Source of the DNA: Candidatus Rhodoferax mariagerensis | GTDB taxonomy: Bacteria > Pseudomonadota > Gammaproteobacteria > Burkholderiales > Burkholderiaceae_C | DNA length: 64,000 bases | NCBI GenBank assembly: GCA_016719055.1 | Contig: JADKAW010000038.1 | Coordinates: 310,001 to 374,000 of the forward strand | Direction: 5' to 3' | Shown here: positions 36,412 through 47,711 of the stretch, one piece after another | Numbering within the stretch: position 1 is the first letter of the stretch | Layout of the letters: each line of letters opens with the position of its first letter | The notes under the pieces: generated by a model | Databases searched by the model: none | Told to the model about the DNA's origin: nothing | What the model saw: only the letters and a program-made list of their open reading frames with translations | Made by a program: the position numbers and the translations under genes

Positions 36412-37283
36412 GCCCTACCCCTCCACGCGACAAGTTCATTGGCAACCAGGGCACCAATTACCAGCGCCCCACCCACAAAAACATCCTGGCCCGGCACCTC
36501 GCCCGCACCAAACCAGGCCAGCAAAATGCCAAAAATCACCTCCAGCAAACCCAGCAGCGCCACCTCTGGGGCTTTAAGCACCCTGGTGCACATGACCACC
36601 AGCACACATGGAATGGCCAGTTGCACCAAACCCAGGCCAAACAGCAACGCCACATCATGGCCGGAGGCCTGAAACGGCCAGGCCAAGGGCAGGGTCATCA
36701 TCGACGACAGCACCCCACCAATCAACACCGCCGGCATCAGGTCGACATCGCGGCCTTGAGCATGCGCGTGTTGCGTCACGGTCCAGTTCGCAGCACCAGA
36801 AATGGGTACACACAGCGCAATCAGCGTGCCTGCCAGGCTGATGCCTTGCCCAAGCTGGCTGGCGTACATGTACGCGATACCAAAACCGGCCACCCCAATA
36901 GCCATCCAGGTGCGAAGCGCAATTCGGTGGCCAATAAAGACGCGTGCCGCGATTGCCGTGAACAAAGGCGACAGCGCCAGTGTCACCAGCACATTGGCCA
37001 CCGTGGTCAGCATGATCGCCAGCATGAAAAAAGTGAACATGCCTGACCAACACAAGCCAGATACCCACAAGGCCACCCCACCATGGCGCATGCGGCTGAA
37101 CACATCCTTGCCCCGCACCAGCGGCAAGATCACCATCAGGCACAGCACGGTGAAAAAGCTGCGCCAGAAAGTGACTTCAAAACGCTGCGCATGTTCCAGA
37201 TGGCGCGTCACCACGCCAGCGGTTGACCACATCAGGGTCACAGCAACCATCGTCAAAACGGCCTGGTTGTGACTGAGCTTCAT
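36408..37283 (-). CDS. EamA/DMT family transporter
   Basis: A 291-residue inner-membrane protein with about ten hydrophobic helices in two EamA repeats; LMWSTAGVVTRHLE and TFWRSFFTVLCLM mark the first. DMT proteins export small metabolites; the substrate is unknown. The ATG at 37283 (MKLSHNQAVLT) fits better than the upstream start at 37316. It lies 71 bases after typA on the same strand and overlaps the next gene. Confidence 0.85.
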   Translation of the reverse strand: MKLSHNQAVLTMVAVTLMWSTAGVVTRHLEHAQRFEVTFWRSFFTVLCLMVILPLVRGKDVFSRMRHGGVALWVSGLCWSGMFTFFMLAIMLTTVANVLVTLALSPLFTAIAARVFIGHRIALRTWMAIGVAGFGIAYMYASQLGQGISLAGTLIALCVPISGAANWTVTQHAHAQGRDVDLMPAVLIGGVLSSMMTLPLAWPFQASGHDVALLFGLGLVQLAIPCVLVVMCTRVLKAPEVALLGLLEVIFGILLAWFGAGEVPGQDVFVGGALVIGALVANELVAWRGRA

Positions 37284-37354
37284 GATTGAACGACCATTGC
37301 AAGGGCGCTGGCACAAGCAAATACCTGGCCAATCGTCATTGGCATGGTCACCCC

Positions 37355-39177
<1,823 letters not shown>

Positions 39178-39181
<4 letters not shown>

Positions 39182-40338
39182 GGTTCACTTTCTAAATGGA
39201 TTTGGACAGGACTTGTTGGCTCGCTCGGGTCCCGTCTTGGCTTGGTACTTTGCACGGTAAGATGATTCATCTGTTCAATTTCGATCGGGCTCAGCAGTCG
39301 TCCAGGTATTAACTCTGTGGCTGTCACATGGGCTGTTCCTAACAAGGTCTGCCCTTGTGACCCATAAACGGCCACTTGCGACGCATCTGGCCAGGAACCC
39401 CGACGACGCAAGCCGCTCATAAAACGTGCTGCATTGTCGCCGTCAAGTGTGATGACCGTGTGACCCGCCAAAAGAGACGCCACAGGCAATAGAAGCGCCA
39501 GTCGTTCTTCCTCCGACATGGCTTCCAAAGCTCCCAGAGTGACACACTGTGATGCTGTAAAGCCGCCAGTTTCAATGCGGCGCAATGCGCTCAAGTGAGC
39601 GCCACAACCCAACGCCTCGCCAACATCTTCACCCAAAGTTCGGATGTAAGTGCCTTTGCTGCATTTTACTATCATATCGATAGCTGTCCACGCAATATCA
39701 GTCTGGGCTAAGCGCATATTTAGCTCATAAATGGTGACCTGACGGGTGTCTCGGGCGACTTCAATACCGGCCCGAGCGTATTCATAAAGGGCCTTGCCAC
39801 CCTTTTTCAGCGCGCTGTGCATCGGGGGCAATTGACGGATGGGGCCGGTGAACTGGCCCGTAACACGCGCCACATCGTCGGGCGATACCACGACTGGCCT
39901 TGTCTGAATCACCTCACCTTCGGCATCACCAGTGCTGGTTTTCTGACCGAGCCGCAGCGTTGCTTCATAAGTCTTGTCGGCATCAAGTTGCAACTGGCTG
40001 AACTTGGTGGCAGCGCCGAAACACAGGGGCAAAACGCCACTGGCCAGGGGGTCGAGTGTGCCCGTGTGGCCGGCTTTTTCGGCGCGCAGCAACCATTTGA
40101 CCTTTTGCAACACGTCATTGCTTGACCAGCCCAGTGGCTTGTCGAGCAACAACACCCCATGCACGGGGCGCCTGGGGACCTTGCCCCTAAGCTTGATCAC
40201 TTCGTGGTCGTCGCTGGACAGGCCTCCATCTGAGCTGGCGACTCTTCCTGCCGTCTTGATCTGCGCAGGCAGATCAAGAGACGCGGCACTCAGCCCCAAG
40301 GGGGCCTTCGCACCTTGGGGCGGCCCGGCGTTGCTCAC
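39178..40338 (-). CDS. truB: tRNA pseudouridine(55) synthase
   Basis: TruB makes pseudouridine 55 in the tRNA T loop. Core motifs are GVLLLDKPLGWSSN, the catalytic Asp in GHTGTLDPLASG, and KCSKGTYIRTLGEDVG. From the first ATG it is 386 residues, about 60 longer at the N-terminus than usual. That extra segment contains two palindromes and is not conserved in feel, so translation may instead begin at a GTG at 40200 (340 residues). Repeat copy 8 lies within. Two bases separate it from rbfA. Confidence 0.93.
39663..39712 (-). repeat. Dispersed repeat copy 8, inside truB
   Basis: The minus strand reads TAGCCC, 11 bases, GCGTG, 3 bases, AGCTA. It encodes the LAQTDIAWTAID stretch just before the conserved KCSKGTY motif. 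Confidence 0.62.
40255..40320 (-). repeat. Two adjacent hairpins at the 5' end of truB
   Basis: Perfect stems CTTGATCTGC / GCAGATCAAG (40255-40278, 4-nt loop) and CCCCAAGG / CCTTGGGG (40294-40320). They fall within the unusual N-terminal extension of truB and could form structure between rbfA and truB. Confidence 0.6.
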
Positions 40339-40340
40339 GT

Positions 40341-40709
40341 TTAGTCTTCTTTGGCTCGGGAGGCCACGGCACGCGCAATCAGCGCGTTCATGTCGGCCGC
40401 GCGCTCCGGGGTCTGGTCGTAAACAAAATGCAGGGTGGGCACGGTGTGAATGTGCAGCCGCTTGAACATCCCAGCCCGTAAAAACCCGGCGGCCTGATTC
40501 AGACCCTCGGTGCAGGCTTTCACATCGCCCACCAGCAAGCTGAAAAAAACCTTGGCGTGTGCGTAATCAGGCGTGACCTCGACCCCCTGAATCGTCACCA
40601 TGCCCACACGCGGGTCTTTCAGCTCTCGCGCGATCAACTCGGTCAGATCACGCTGGATCTGATCGGCGACCTTGAAGGCACGGTTGGGTGTGGCAGATTT
40701 CTTAGGCAC
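40341..40709 (-). CDS. rbfA: Ribosome-binding factor A
   Basis: RbfA is a KH-like 30S maturation and cold-adaptation factor. The 122-residue protein has VADQIQRDLTELIARELKDPR, VTPDYAHAKVFFSLL and LHFVYDQTPERAADM, all family blocks. It sits between infB (39 bases upstream) and truB, the standard order. Confidence 0.95.
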   Translation of the reverse strand: MPKKSATPNRAFKVADQIQRDLTELIARELKDPRVGMVTIQGVEVTPDYAHAKVFFSLLVGDVKACTEGLNQAAGFLRAGMFKRLHIHTVPTLHFVYDQTPERAADMNALIARAVASRAKED

Positions 40710-40748
40710 GGGCTAAAGTCCTGGGACATGCAATGGCGTCAACGAGCA

Positions 40749-43691
40749 TCAAAGGGTGCGGGCCACTTCGCGGATTTCAAAGAATTCCAGCACGTCACCC
40801 TCTTGGATGTCGTTGTAATTCTTGATGTTCAGGCCGCAATCAAAGCCTTCGCGCACTTCCTTGGCATCATCCTTGAAACGCTTGAGCGAATCGAGCTCGC
40901 CGGTGTACACCACTGTGTTCTGACGCAACAAACGCAAGCGGGCGGTGCGGCGGACAACGCCCGAGGTGACCATACAACCGGCAATCGAGCCAATCTTGGA
41001 GACCTTGAAAATTTGGCGGATTTCGGCCGTGCCAATAATTTCTTCTTTCTTGTCGGGGGTCAGCATGCCTGACATGGCCAGTTTGAGATCGTCCACCGCG
41101 TCATAAATAATGTCGTAGTAACGAATATCGACGCCGTTGTTTTCAGCCAGCTTGCGCGCACCCGCATCAGCCCGGGTGTTGAAGCCGATGATGACCGCCT
41201 TGGCAGCAATGGCCAGATTCACATCCGACTCGCTGATACCGCCCACGGCGGTGTAAACCATCTGAACCTTGACTTCGTCGGTCGACAGCTTGAGCAGGGA
41301 CTGCGCCAGCGCTTCCTGCGAACCCTGCACGTCGGCCTTGACGATGATCGGCACCATCTTGACTTCACCAGCCGTCATGTCCGTGAACATGTTCTCCAGC
41401 TTGGCCGCCTGCTGTTTGGCCAGCTTGGTATGGCGGAACTTGCCGGCGCGGTAAGTGGCAATTTCACGGGCGCGACGCTCGTCGGCCAACACCATGAACT
41501 CGTCGCCAGCCTGTGGCACCTCGGTCAGACCCTGAATCTCGACCGGAATTGACGGACCGGCGGTCTTGATGGTCTTGCCGTTTTCGTCCAGCATGGCGCG
41601 TACCCGGCCAAAGGTCTGGCCGGCCAGCACCACGTCACCGGCTTTCAGCGTACCGCTTTGCACCAGCACGGTAGCGACTGGGCCTCGACCCTTGTCAAGC
41701 TGAGCTTCGATCACCAGGCCCTTGGCCATGGCATCAACCGGTGCCTTGAGCTCCAGCACCTCGGCTTGCAGCAGCACCTGCTCCAACAGTTCATCAATGC
41801 CTTTACCGGATTTGGATGAAACCGACACAAAAGGCGAGCTTCCGCCAAATTCTTCAGGAATCACCTCTTCAACCACCAACTCGTTTTTAACGCGTTCAGC
41901 GTTGGCATCGGGTTTGTCAATCTTGGTAATGGCCACCACAATCGGCACCCCAGCAGCCTTGGCGTGTTTGATGGCTTCCCGGGTTTGCGGCATAACGCCG
42001 TCATCAGCCGCCACCACAAGAATCACGATGTCGGTGGCCTGCGCACCCCGCGCACGCATCGCGGTGAAAGCCTCGTGGCCGGGAGTGTCCAGAAAAGACA
42101 CCACACCGCGTTCTGTTTTGACGTGGTAGGCACCAATATGCTGGGTGATGCCTCCCGCCTCGCCCGAAGCCACCTTAGTGCGGCGAATGTAATCCAGCAG
42201 CGAGGTCTTGCCGTGATCCACGTGACCCATAACGGTGACCACCGGTGCACGTGGCAGGGATTCAGATTGCTGCTGTTGCACTTCATCGTCGGTAAAGGCT
42301 TCTGGATCATCCAGCGCCGCCACAATGGCTTTGTGTCCCATTTCTTCCACCAAAATCATGGCGGTGTCCTGGTCCAGCGGCTGGTTGATGGTGACCATCT
42401 GGCCCAGTTTCATCAGGTGTTTGATCACTTCTGACGCCTTGACCGCCATCTTGTGGGCCAGTTCGGCCACCGTGATGGTTTCTGGCACGTGCACTTCAAG
42501 CACGCGTGCTTCCACCGGCGCCGGCTGTGCATGGTGATCATCGCGATCACGGTCGTTGCTGCCGCGTTTGCCGCGCGGTCCGCCACGCCAGTTGCTGCCT
42601 CGCCCGGCACCAGCGCCGGTGTCACCACGGGTTGGAATGCCTTTCTTTTTGGCCGGATCACCAGCCCAACTGCTGGACAATTTGGCTGATTTGACTTCTT
42701 TACCGGCCCCGGCTGCTGCGCCTGTGGCAGCCGCTGCAGCAGTCGGCTTCGCCGCCGGACTGCCCGCAGGTTTATGCAAGGTTCCCTTGATGCCGGCCTT
42801 GGCTGCATCAGTCGCCTCGGGTTTAGGTTCCTCGACTTTTTTGGGTGCCACTTTTTTGCCCGGCTGTGACATCATCAACCGAATGGCCGCTGCCTCGGCC
42901 TCGGCCTTGCGCCGGCGCTCGGTCAGGTCAACGGCCCGCGCCTGTTCTTCTTCACCACGCGATTTTGATTCCGCTGCCGCTTTTTCCTGGGCCTGGGCCC
43001 GTGCCTTCAGTTCAGCCGCAACCTTGTCAGCCGCTTCTTTCTCAGCAAGTCGCTTGGCAGCCAGCGCATCGCTTTGACTTTTAGCATCTGGCAATTCTTT
43101 GGGCAGGCTTTCATGATGCGCGGCGGCTCGGGCTTGCTGCTGCGCGGCCATGGCATGCGCCTGGGCCGCCGCTTCAGTCGCTGCGATTTCGGTCGCCTTT
43201 CGGGCCTCATCCTGTACCTCGCGCTGACGCCGGCGCTCTGCCAGTTCTTCTTCCTGCCGACGAATCAGCTCTGCCTGACGACGTGCATCTTCTTCGCGAC
43301 GCGCCAATTCAGCGTGATCGATGACCGGTGTAGAGTCAACATCATGCTCATGCCCTTCGGAAGGCGCAGGCGCACCAACATCCTGCCCGTCATCACGACG
43401 CACAAACGTTCGCTTCTTGCGCACTTCAACCTGTATTGTTCGCGCTTTGCCAGTGGCATCCGCCTGCTTGATTTCAGTGGTGGATTTCTTCATCAGCGTA
43501 ATCTTCCTACGCTCAGCCGAAAAAGTACCGTGTGCATTTTGCAAATAGCTCAGCAGATGCTGCTTGTCGGAATCTGTCAAGGTGTCGCCAGCGGCAGATT
43601 TGGCAACACCGGCCGACTTCAGTTGCTCTAACAACGTGTCGGTTGATTTTTTGAGTTCACTGGCAAACTCGGCGACGGTCATACTGGACAT
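40749..43691 (-). CDS. infB: Translation initiation factor IF-2
   Basis: IF-2 is the GTPase that places fMet-tRNA on the 30S subunit. The 980-residue protein has the N-terminal IF2_N helix bundle (MSSMTVAEFASELKKS), then a long charged Ala/Glu/Lys coiled region (about 130-330) and a Gly/Arg-rich patch. The G domain has GHVDHGKTSLLDYIRR and DTPGHEAFTAMRARG; EF-Tu-like domains 2-4 follow. The ATG at 43691 matches the family; the ORF start at 43742 adds an unlikely tail. A second conserved start inside the N-terminal region may give a shorter form, as in E. coli. Confidence 0.96.
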   Translation of the reverse strand: MSSMTVAEFASELKKSTDTLLEQLKSAGVAKSAAGDTLTDSDKQHLLSYLQNAHGTFSAERRKITLMKKSTTEIKQADATGKARTIQVEVRKKRTFVRRDDGQDVGAPAPSEGHEHDVDSTPVIDHAELARREEDARRQAELIRRQEEELAERRRQREVQDEARKATEIAATEAAAQAHAMAAQQQARAAAHHESLPKELPDAKSQSDALAAKRLAEKEAADKVAAELKARAQAQEKAAAESKSRGEEEQARAVDLTERRRKAEAEAAAIRLMMSQPGKKVAPKKVEEPKPEATDAAKAGIKGTLHKPAGSPAAKPTAAAAATGAAAGAGKEVKSAKLSSSWAGDPAKKKGIPTRGDTGAGAGRGSNWRGGPRGKRGSNDRDRDDHHAQPAPVEARVLEVHVPETITVAELAHKMAVKASEVIKHLMKLGQMVTINQPLDQDTAMILVEEMGHKAIVAALDDPEAFTDDEVQQQQSESLPRAPVVTVMGHVDHGKTSLLDYIRRTKVASGEAGGITQHIGAYHVKTERGVVSFLDTPGHEAFTAMRARGAQATDIVILVVAADDGVMPQTREAIKHAKAAGVPIVVAITKIDKPDANAERVKNELVVEEVIPEEFGGSSPFVSVSSKSGKGIDELLEQVLLQAEVLELKAPVDAMAKGLVIEAQLDKGRGPVATVLVQSGTLKAGDVVLAGQTFGRVRAMLDENGKTIKTAGPSIPVEIQGLTEVPQAGDEFMVLADERRAREIATYRAGKFRHTKLAKQQAAKLENMFTDMTAGEVKMVPIIVKADVQGSQEALAQSLLKLSTDEVKVQMVYTAVGGISESDVNLAIAAKAVIIGFNTRADAGARKLAENNGVDIRYYDIIYDAVDDLKLAMSGMLTPDKKEEIIGTAEIRQIFKVSKIGSIAGCMVTSGVVRRTARLRLLRQNTVVYTGELDSLKRFKDDAKEVREGFDCGLNIKNYNDIQEGDVLEFFEIREVARTL

Positions 43692-43776
43692 TTTTGAGTA
43701 ACCTTTAGTTTCGGCTGGGCAAGCCCGCAGGGCTGTTCCCAACCTTTACTGAATCTTCGAATTCATAACATTAACT

Positions 43777-45273
43777 TTACGCTTGTACAGCAGCGTCACC
43801 GGCAAACCAGTGAGCACGCGCCTTCATGATCAAGGATGTTGCATCGTCTGCAGACTGGCCTGTGATCTCGGTGAGTTCATCGACGGCCAGATCGGCCAGA
43901 TCGTCGAGGGTGTTGATGCCGTTGTCGGCAAGCTGGCTGATCAACTCGGCAGTCATTCCCTCGACGTCACGCAACTCCAGGGCGATCTCTACGACGCTTT
44001 CTTCATTGGCGATTTCCATGGTCAACAGCGCGTCTTTGGCGCGGGTGCGCAGTTCATTGACCGTTTCTTCGTCAAAGCTCTCAATTTCGAGCATTTCCTC
44101 CAGCGGCACATAGGCAACCTGCTCCAGGCTGATGAAACCTTCGGCAATCAGCAGGTCGGCGATTTCCTCATCAACATCAAGTTTTTCCATGAACAACGCT
44201 CGGCTGGCATCGACTTCACCGGCCTGCTTTTCGGCGGATTCGGCGGCATCCAGAATGTTGATCTTCCAGCCGGTCAACTCGGCTGCAAGACGCACATTCT
44301 GGCCACCTCGGCCAATGGCAATCGCCAGGTTTTCCTCGTCCACCACGACATCCATGGCGTGACGTTCTTCGTCCACCACGATGCTGCTGACATTGGCGGG
44401 TGCCAGGGCTCCAATCACAAACTGGGCCGGGTCCTCGCTCCACAGCACAATGTCGACCCGTTCACCGGCGAGCTCGTTGGTGACACCGTTGACACGGGTT
44501 CCGCGCACACCGACACAGGTGCCGATCGGGTCAACGCGCTTGTCGTGCGACAGCACCGCGATTTTGGCACGCGAACCCGCATCACGGGCACAGGATTTGA
44601 TCTCCAGCAGGCCCTGCTCAATCTCAGGCACCTCATTGCGGAACAGTTCGACCATGAACTCAGGGGCCGAACGCGACAGCACAATGGGTGCACCGCGCAG
44701 GGTCAGGTCCACCTCCATGATCATGGCGCGAACCCGGTCACCGGTTCGGAAATTTTCCTTGGGAATCATTTCGCCGCGTCGCAGGCGGCCTTCCACGCGC
44801 CCCGACTCGACGATCAGATCGCCTTTGTCCATGCGCTTGACGGTGCCTACAAAAATCTTGTCGCCACGCGACATGAAGTCATTGAGCAGCATTTCGCGCT
44901 CAGCGTCACGAATTTTTTGCAAAATGACCTGCTTGGCCGCCATGGCACCGATACGGCCAATCGGCAGCGACTCGATGGTTTCCTCGATGTACTCGTCGAC
45001 CTCAATGTCAGGAATCTGCTCCAGCGCTTCAAACAGCAAGATTTCCTGGTCGGGCAACTGCAAGCCGGCCTCATCGGGCACGACGTGCCAGCGGCGGAAA
45101 GTTTCGTAGACACCTGTGTCGCGATTCAACGACACCCGGATGTCCACATCGCCTGGGTAAAACTTTTTGGTTGCTTGAGCCAGGGCTGCTTCAACCGCAC
45201 CAAACACCACGTCACGCTCGACGTTTTTCTCGCGTGAGATGGCGTCCACCAACATTAACATTTCGCGATTCAT
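43777..45273 (-). CDS. nusA: Transcription termination/antitermination protein NusA
   Basis: NusA binds RNA polymerase and tunes pausing, termination and antitermination. The 498-residue protein has the N-terminal polymerase-binding domain (MNREMLMLVDAISREKNV), S1 (GDLIVESGRVEGRLRRGEM region), KH1/KH2 (VRGTRVNGVTNEL; GRGGQNVRLAAELTGW) and two acidic C-terminal repeats. AGGAG lies 9 bases before the ATG at 45273, which fixes the start. It follows rimP by 17 bases. Confidence 0.96.
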   Translation of the reverse strand: MNREMLMLVDAISREKNVERDVVFGAVEAALAQATKKFYPGDVDIRVSLNRDTGVYETFRRWHVVPDEAGLQLPDQEILLFEALEQIPDIEVDEYIEETIESLPIGRIGAMAAKQVILQKIRDAEREMLLNDFMSRGDKIFVGTVKRMDKGDLIVESGRVEGRLRRGEMIPKENFRTGDRVRAMIMEVDLTLRGAPIVLSRSAPEFMVELFRNEVPEIEQGLLEIKSCARDAGSRAKIAVLSHDKRVDPIGTCVGVRGTRVNGVTNELAGERVDIVLWSEDPAQFVIGALAPANVSSIVVDEERHAMDVVVDEENLAIAIGRGGQNVRLAAELTGWKINILDAAESAEKQAGEVDASRALFMEKLDVDEEIADLLIAEGFISLEQVAYVPLEEMLEIESFDEETVNELRTRAKDALLTMEIANEESVVEIALELRDVEGMTAELISQLADNGINTLDDLADLAVDELTEITGQSADDATSLIMKARAHWFAGDAAVQA

Positions 45274-45290
45274 GCCATGACTCTCCTGTT

Positions 45291-45932
45291 TCAATTCAAT
45301 TCAAATGTGTCGTTCGAAGCTTCGCTGGCGAGACCACTATGGCCTCGACCCTTGAAGCTCACGATCGGTGCCAGACGTGCCTCCTTAAGTTCACTCAAGG
45401 CAAAGCCCAGGGCTTGCACCGGTGCTGGCGGGCGCTTTTTACTGATTTTTGCGCCGGGCTTCACCTCCGGTTCATCGCGCCAGACAATTTGCCAGCCTGG
45501 CGATTGCACGGCTAAATCAAGCTCTGTGGCTGGCCCAACTTGCTCCAGCACACCCCGAAATTTTTTGCGGTTGGCACTGACCTGGCCAACTGCTGCCGCA
45601 CCTAGAGGGGCTTTCAGGGTGATGTCAATCACCTGCCCGACAAAGCGCTCAAAATCCTGCTGGTGCCGCAGGGGCCGGTCGATGCCGGGTGAGGAGACCT
45701 CCAGCCGGCGATAATCCACTGCATCCACCTCCAAGGCAAACTGCAACTGCCGCGTCACTTTTTCACAGTCTTCCACGGTCACAAATTGTTCGGCCGCAGG
45801 CGCAAGACGTGGTGTGGGCACCCAGGGCAAATCGATGGTGATGCGCAACAGACCTCCGGCGGAACGCTCAATCTCCACCAGGTCATAACCCAAGCCCGCT
45901 ACCGTTTGTTCGACAATTTCCTTCAACGCCAC
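45291..45932 (-). CDS. rimP: Ribosome maturation factor RimP
   Basis: RimP assists 30S assembly. The 213-residue protein starts MALKEIVEQTVAGLGYDLVE and has the family blocks ITIDLPWV, VTVEDCEKVTRQLQF and YRRLEVSSPGIDRPL. It is longer at the C-terminus than the E. coli protein (about 150 residues), with a Lys/Pro-rich tail. First gene of the rimP-nusA-infB-rbfA-truB-typA operon; no promoter could be assigned with confidence. Confidence 0.94.
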   Translation of the reverse strand: MALKEIVEQTVAGLGYDLVEIERSAGGLLRITIDLPWVPTPRLAPAAEQFVTVEDCEKVTRQLQFALEVDAVDYRRLEVSSPGIDRPLRHQQDFERFVGQVIDITLKAPLGAAAVGQVSANRKKFRGVLEQVGPATELDLAVQSPGWQIVWRDEPEVKPGAKISKKRPPAPVQALGFALSELKEARLAPIVSFKGRGHSGLASEASNDTFELN

Positions 45933-45978
45933 CGCATCCCCTGCTGTAAATAGTCAATCCGTGCAAAAACAAACGACC

Positions 45979-46010
45979 AAAAAAAACGGGCGGAAGTGAC
46001 TCGCCCGTTT
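45979..46010 (-). terminator. Rho-independent terminator of the yej operon
   Basis: On the minus strand, AAACGGGCG and CGCCCGTTT form a 9-bp stem around a 9-nt loop, followed by a T run. An outer ACGACC/GGTCGT pair extends the palindrome. It ends yejABEF transcripts before rimP. Confidence 0.82.
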
Positions 46011-46070
46011 GGTCGTGAAGGCAGGATTGTACGCCAAAAAACCTGGCGATCACCCTTGATTTTGAAGGAT

Positions 46071-47711
46071 TTATCCAGCAGAACTGACCAAAACCCGGGT
46101 GTACGGATGACGGGGATGGTTCAGCACATCGTCCACGCTGCCAGACTCGACGACGACGCCCTGTTTCATCACCAGCACCTGGTGCGCCATGGCGCGAATC
46201 ACGTCCACATCGTGGGTGATCAGGAGGTAACTCAAGGCCCGTTGCCGCTGAAGTCGTTGCAACAGGCTCAAGACCTGCTTTTGTACTGTCACATCCAGTG
46301 CACTGGTTGGCTCGTCCAGCAGCAAAATTTTAGGGTTGATGATCAGCGCCCGGGCCACCGCTAGGCGCTGGCGTTGCCCACCCGAGAACTCGTGGGGATA
46401 ACGCCCCAGCAACCTCGACAATTCCTTAGCGTCGCCATCGGCCAGCCCAACGTCCTTAAGCGCCTCAATCACTCTCTGACGTCGCTCTGCCAAGCCCAGC
46501 GTTGGTTCATGCACGCCCAGCCCCTCACCGACAATTTCTTCCACTGTCATGCGCGGCGATAACGATGAGAAAGGGTCCTGAAACACCACCTGCACTTGCC
46601 GGCGCAGGGCTTTGTTTCGGGCTGCGTTCAGGCCCCAGGCCTGATCCGCAACTCGAAAGTCACCCGAAAACGGTAACAGCCCCAAGGCGGCCAGCGCCAG
46701 GGTCGACTTGCCTGAGCCAGACTCCCCCATGATGCCCAGGGTCTGTCCTGCCGGCAAGCTGAAATCTGCGCCTTGCACGGCGACAAATTCGCCGCGTTTG
46801 AACCAGCCGAGCACGCCCGGCAACGGCGTGGGATAGGTGACTCGCAAACCTTTTGCCACCATCGCGGCAGGCAAAGTGCTGCTCAAAGCACTGTCCGAAG
46901 AAGGATCACGTTCAGGCTTGCTGGCAATCAGGCGTTGCGTATAGGGGTGTTGCGGCTGCGCAAACAGCGCCGGGGTGTTGCCCTGCTCCACGATGCGCCC
47001 TTGCTCCATGACAATGACCCGGCTGGCAAAGCGGCGCACCAGGTTGAGGTCGTGGGTAATCATCAGCACCGCCATGCCACGCTGCTGTTGCAACCGGTCC
47101 AGCAGGTCCAGAATCTGGCCGCGCAGGCTCACGTCCAGCGCCGTGGTGGGCTCATCGGCCAGCAGCAGTTTAGGTTTGCCCGCCAACGCCATGGCAATCA
47201 TGGCACGCTGGCGCTGCCCTCCGCTGAGCTGATGCGGAAACGCCGCAAATCGACGCTGTGGCTCGTCAATGCCCGTCTCCGCTAACAAATCAATAGCTTC
47301 TTGCGCACACTGGACGGGGGCTACAGCCGTTTTTAACTGAATTACTTCAGCAATTTGCTGACCCACGCTCATCAGCGGGTTCAGGGCCGTCATCGGCTCC
47401 TGAAAAATCATCGCAATATCCTGACCCCGCACGGCTTGCAGTTCACGCTCCGGGAATGAGAGCAGGTCACGCCCGTCAAATGTCGCCTGACCGGTAATTT
47501 GTGCATTGGTGACAAGGCGCAGCAGGCTCAAGGCCGAAATCGTTTTGCCAGAACCTGACTCACCCACCATGGCCAGTTTTTCGCCGGATGCGATCAAAAA
47601 GTTGATGCCATGCACCACAGGCCGGCCGTCAAAACTGATCGTCAGGTCACGCACTGATAATAGCGGCGAGCCAGCTCCCACTGCAGCGAACCCAGCGGGC
47701 ACAGCGCTCAT
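46071..47711 (-). CDS. yejF: Peptide ABC transporter, double ATP-binding protein YejF
   Basis: A 546-residue fusion of two ABC ATPases that powers the Yej oligopeptide importer, associated elsewhere with peptide and microcin C uptake. Walker A motifs are GESGSGKTISALSL and GESGSGKSTLALAAL; signatures LSGGQRQR and FSGGQRQR; Walker B LLLADEPTTALD and ILLLDEPTSALD. Repeat copy 9 is translated in the first domain (KTAVAPVQCAQEAID), in a loop region after the Q-loop helix. The start overlaps the yejE stop by ATGA. Confidence 0.93.
   Translation of the reverse strand: MSAVPAGFAAVGAGSPLLSVRDLTISFDGRPVVHGINFLIASGEKLAMVGESGSGKTISALSLLRLVTNAQITGQATFDGRDLLSFPERELQAVRGQDIAMIFQEPMTALNPLMSVGQQIAEVIQLKTAVAPVQCAQEAIDLLAETGIDEPQRRFAAFPHQLSGGQRQRAMIAMALAGKPKLLLADEPTTALDVSLRGQILDLLDRLQQQRGMAVLMITHDLNLVRRFASRVIVMEQGRIVEQGNTPALFAQPQHPYTQRLIASKPERDPSSDSALSSTLPAAMVAKGLRVTYPTPLPGVLGWFKRGEFVAVQGADFSLPAGQTLGIMGESGSGKSTLALAALGLLPFSGDFRVADQAWGLNAARNKALRRQVQVVFQDPFSSLSPRMTVEEIVGEGLGVHEPTLGLAERRQRVIEALKDVGLADGDAKELSRLLGRYPHEFSGGQRQRLAVARALIINPKILLLDEPTSALDVTVQKQVLSLLQRLQRQRALSYLLITHDVDVIRAMAHQVLVMKQGVVVESGSVDDVLNHPRHPYTRVLVSSAG
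47288..47335 (-). repeat. Dispersed repeat copy 9, inside yejF
   Basis: The minus strand reads AAACGGCTG, TAGCCC, 11 bases, GCGCA, 3 bases, AGCTA. It is translated in the sense direction within the first ATPase domain. Confidence 0.78.
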
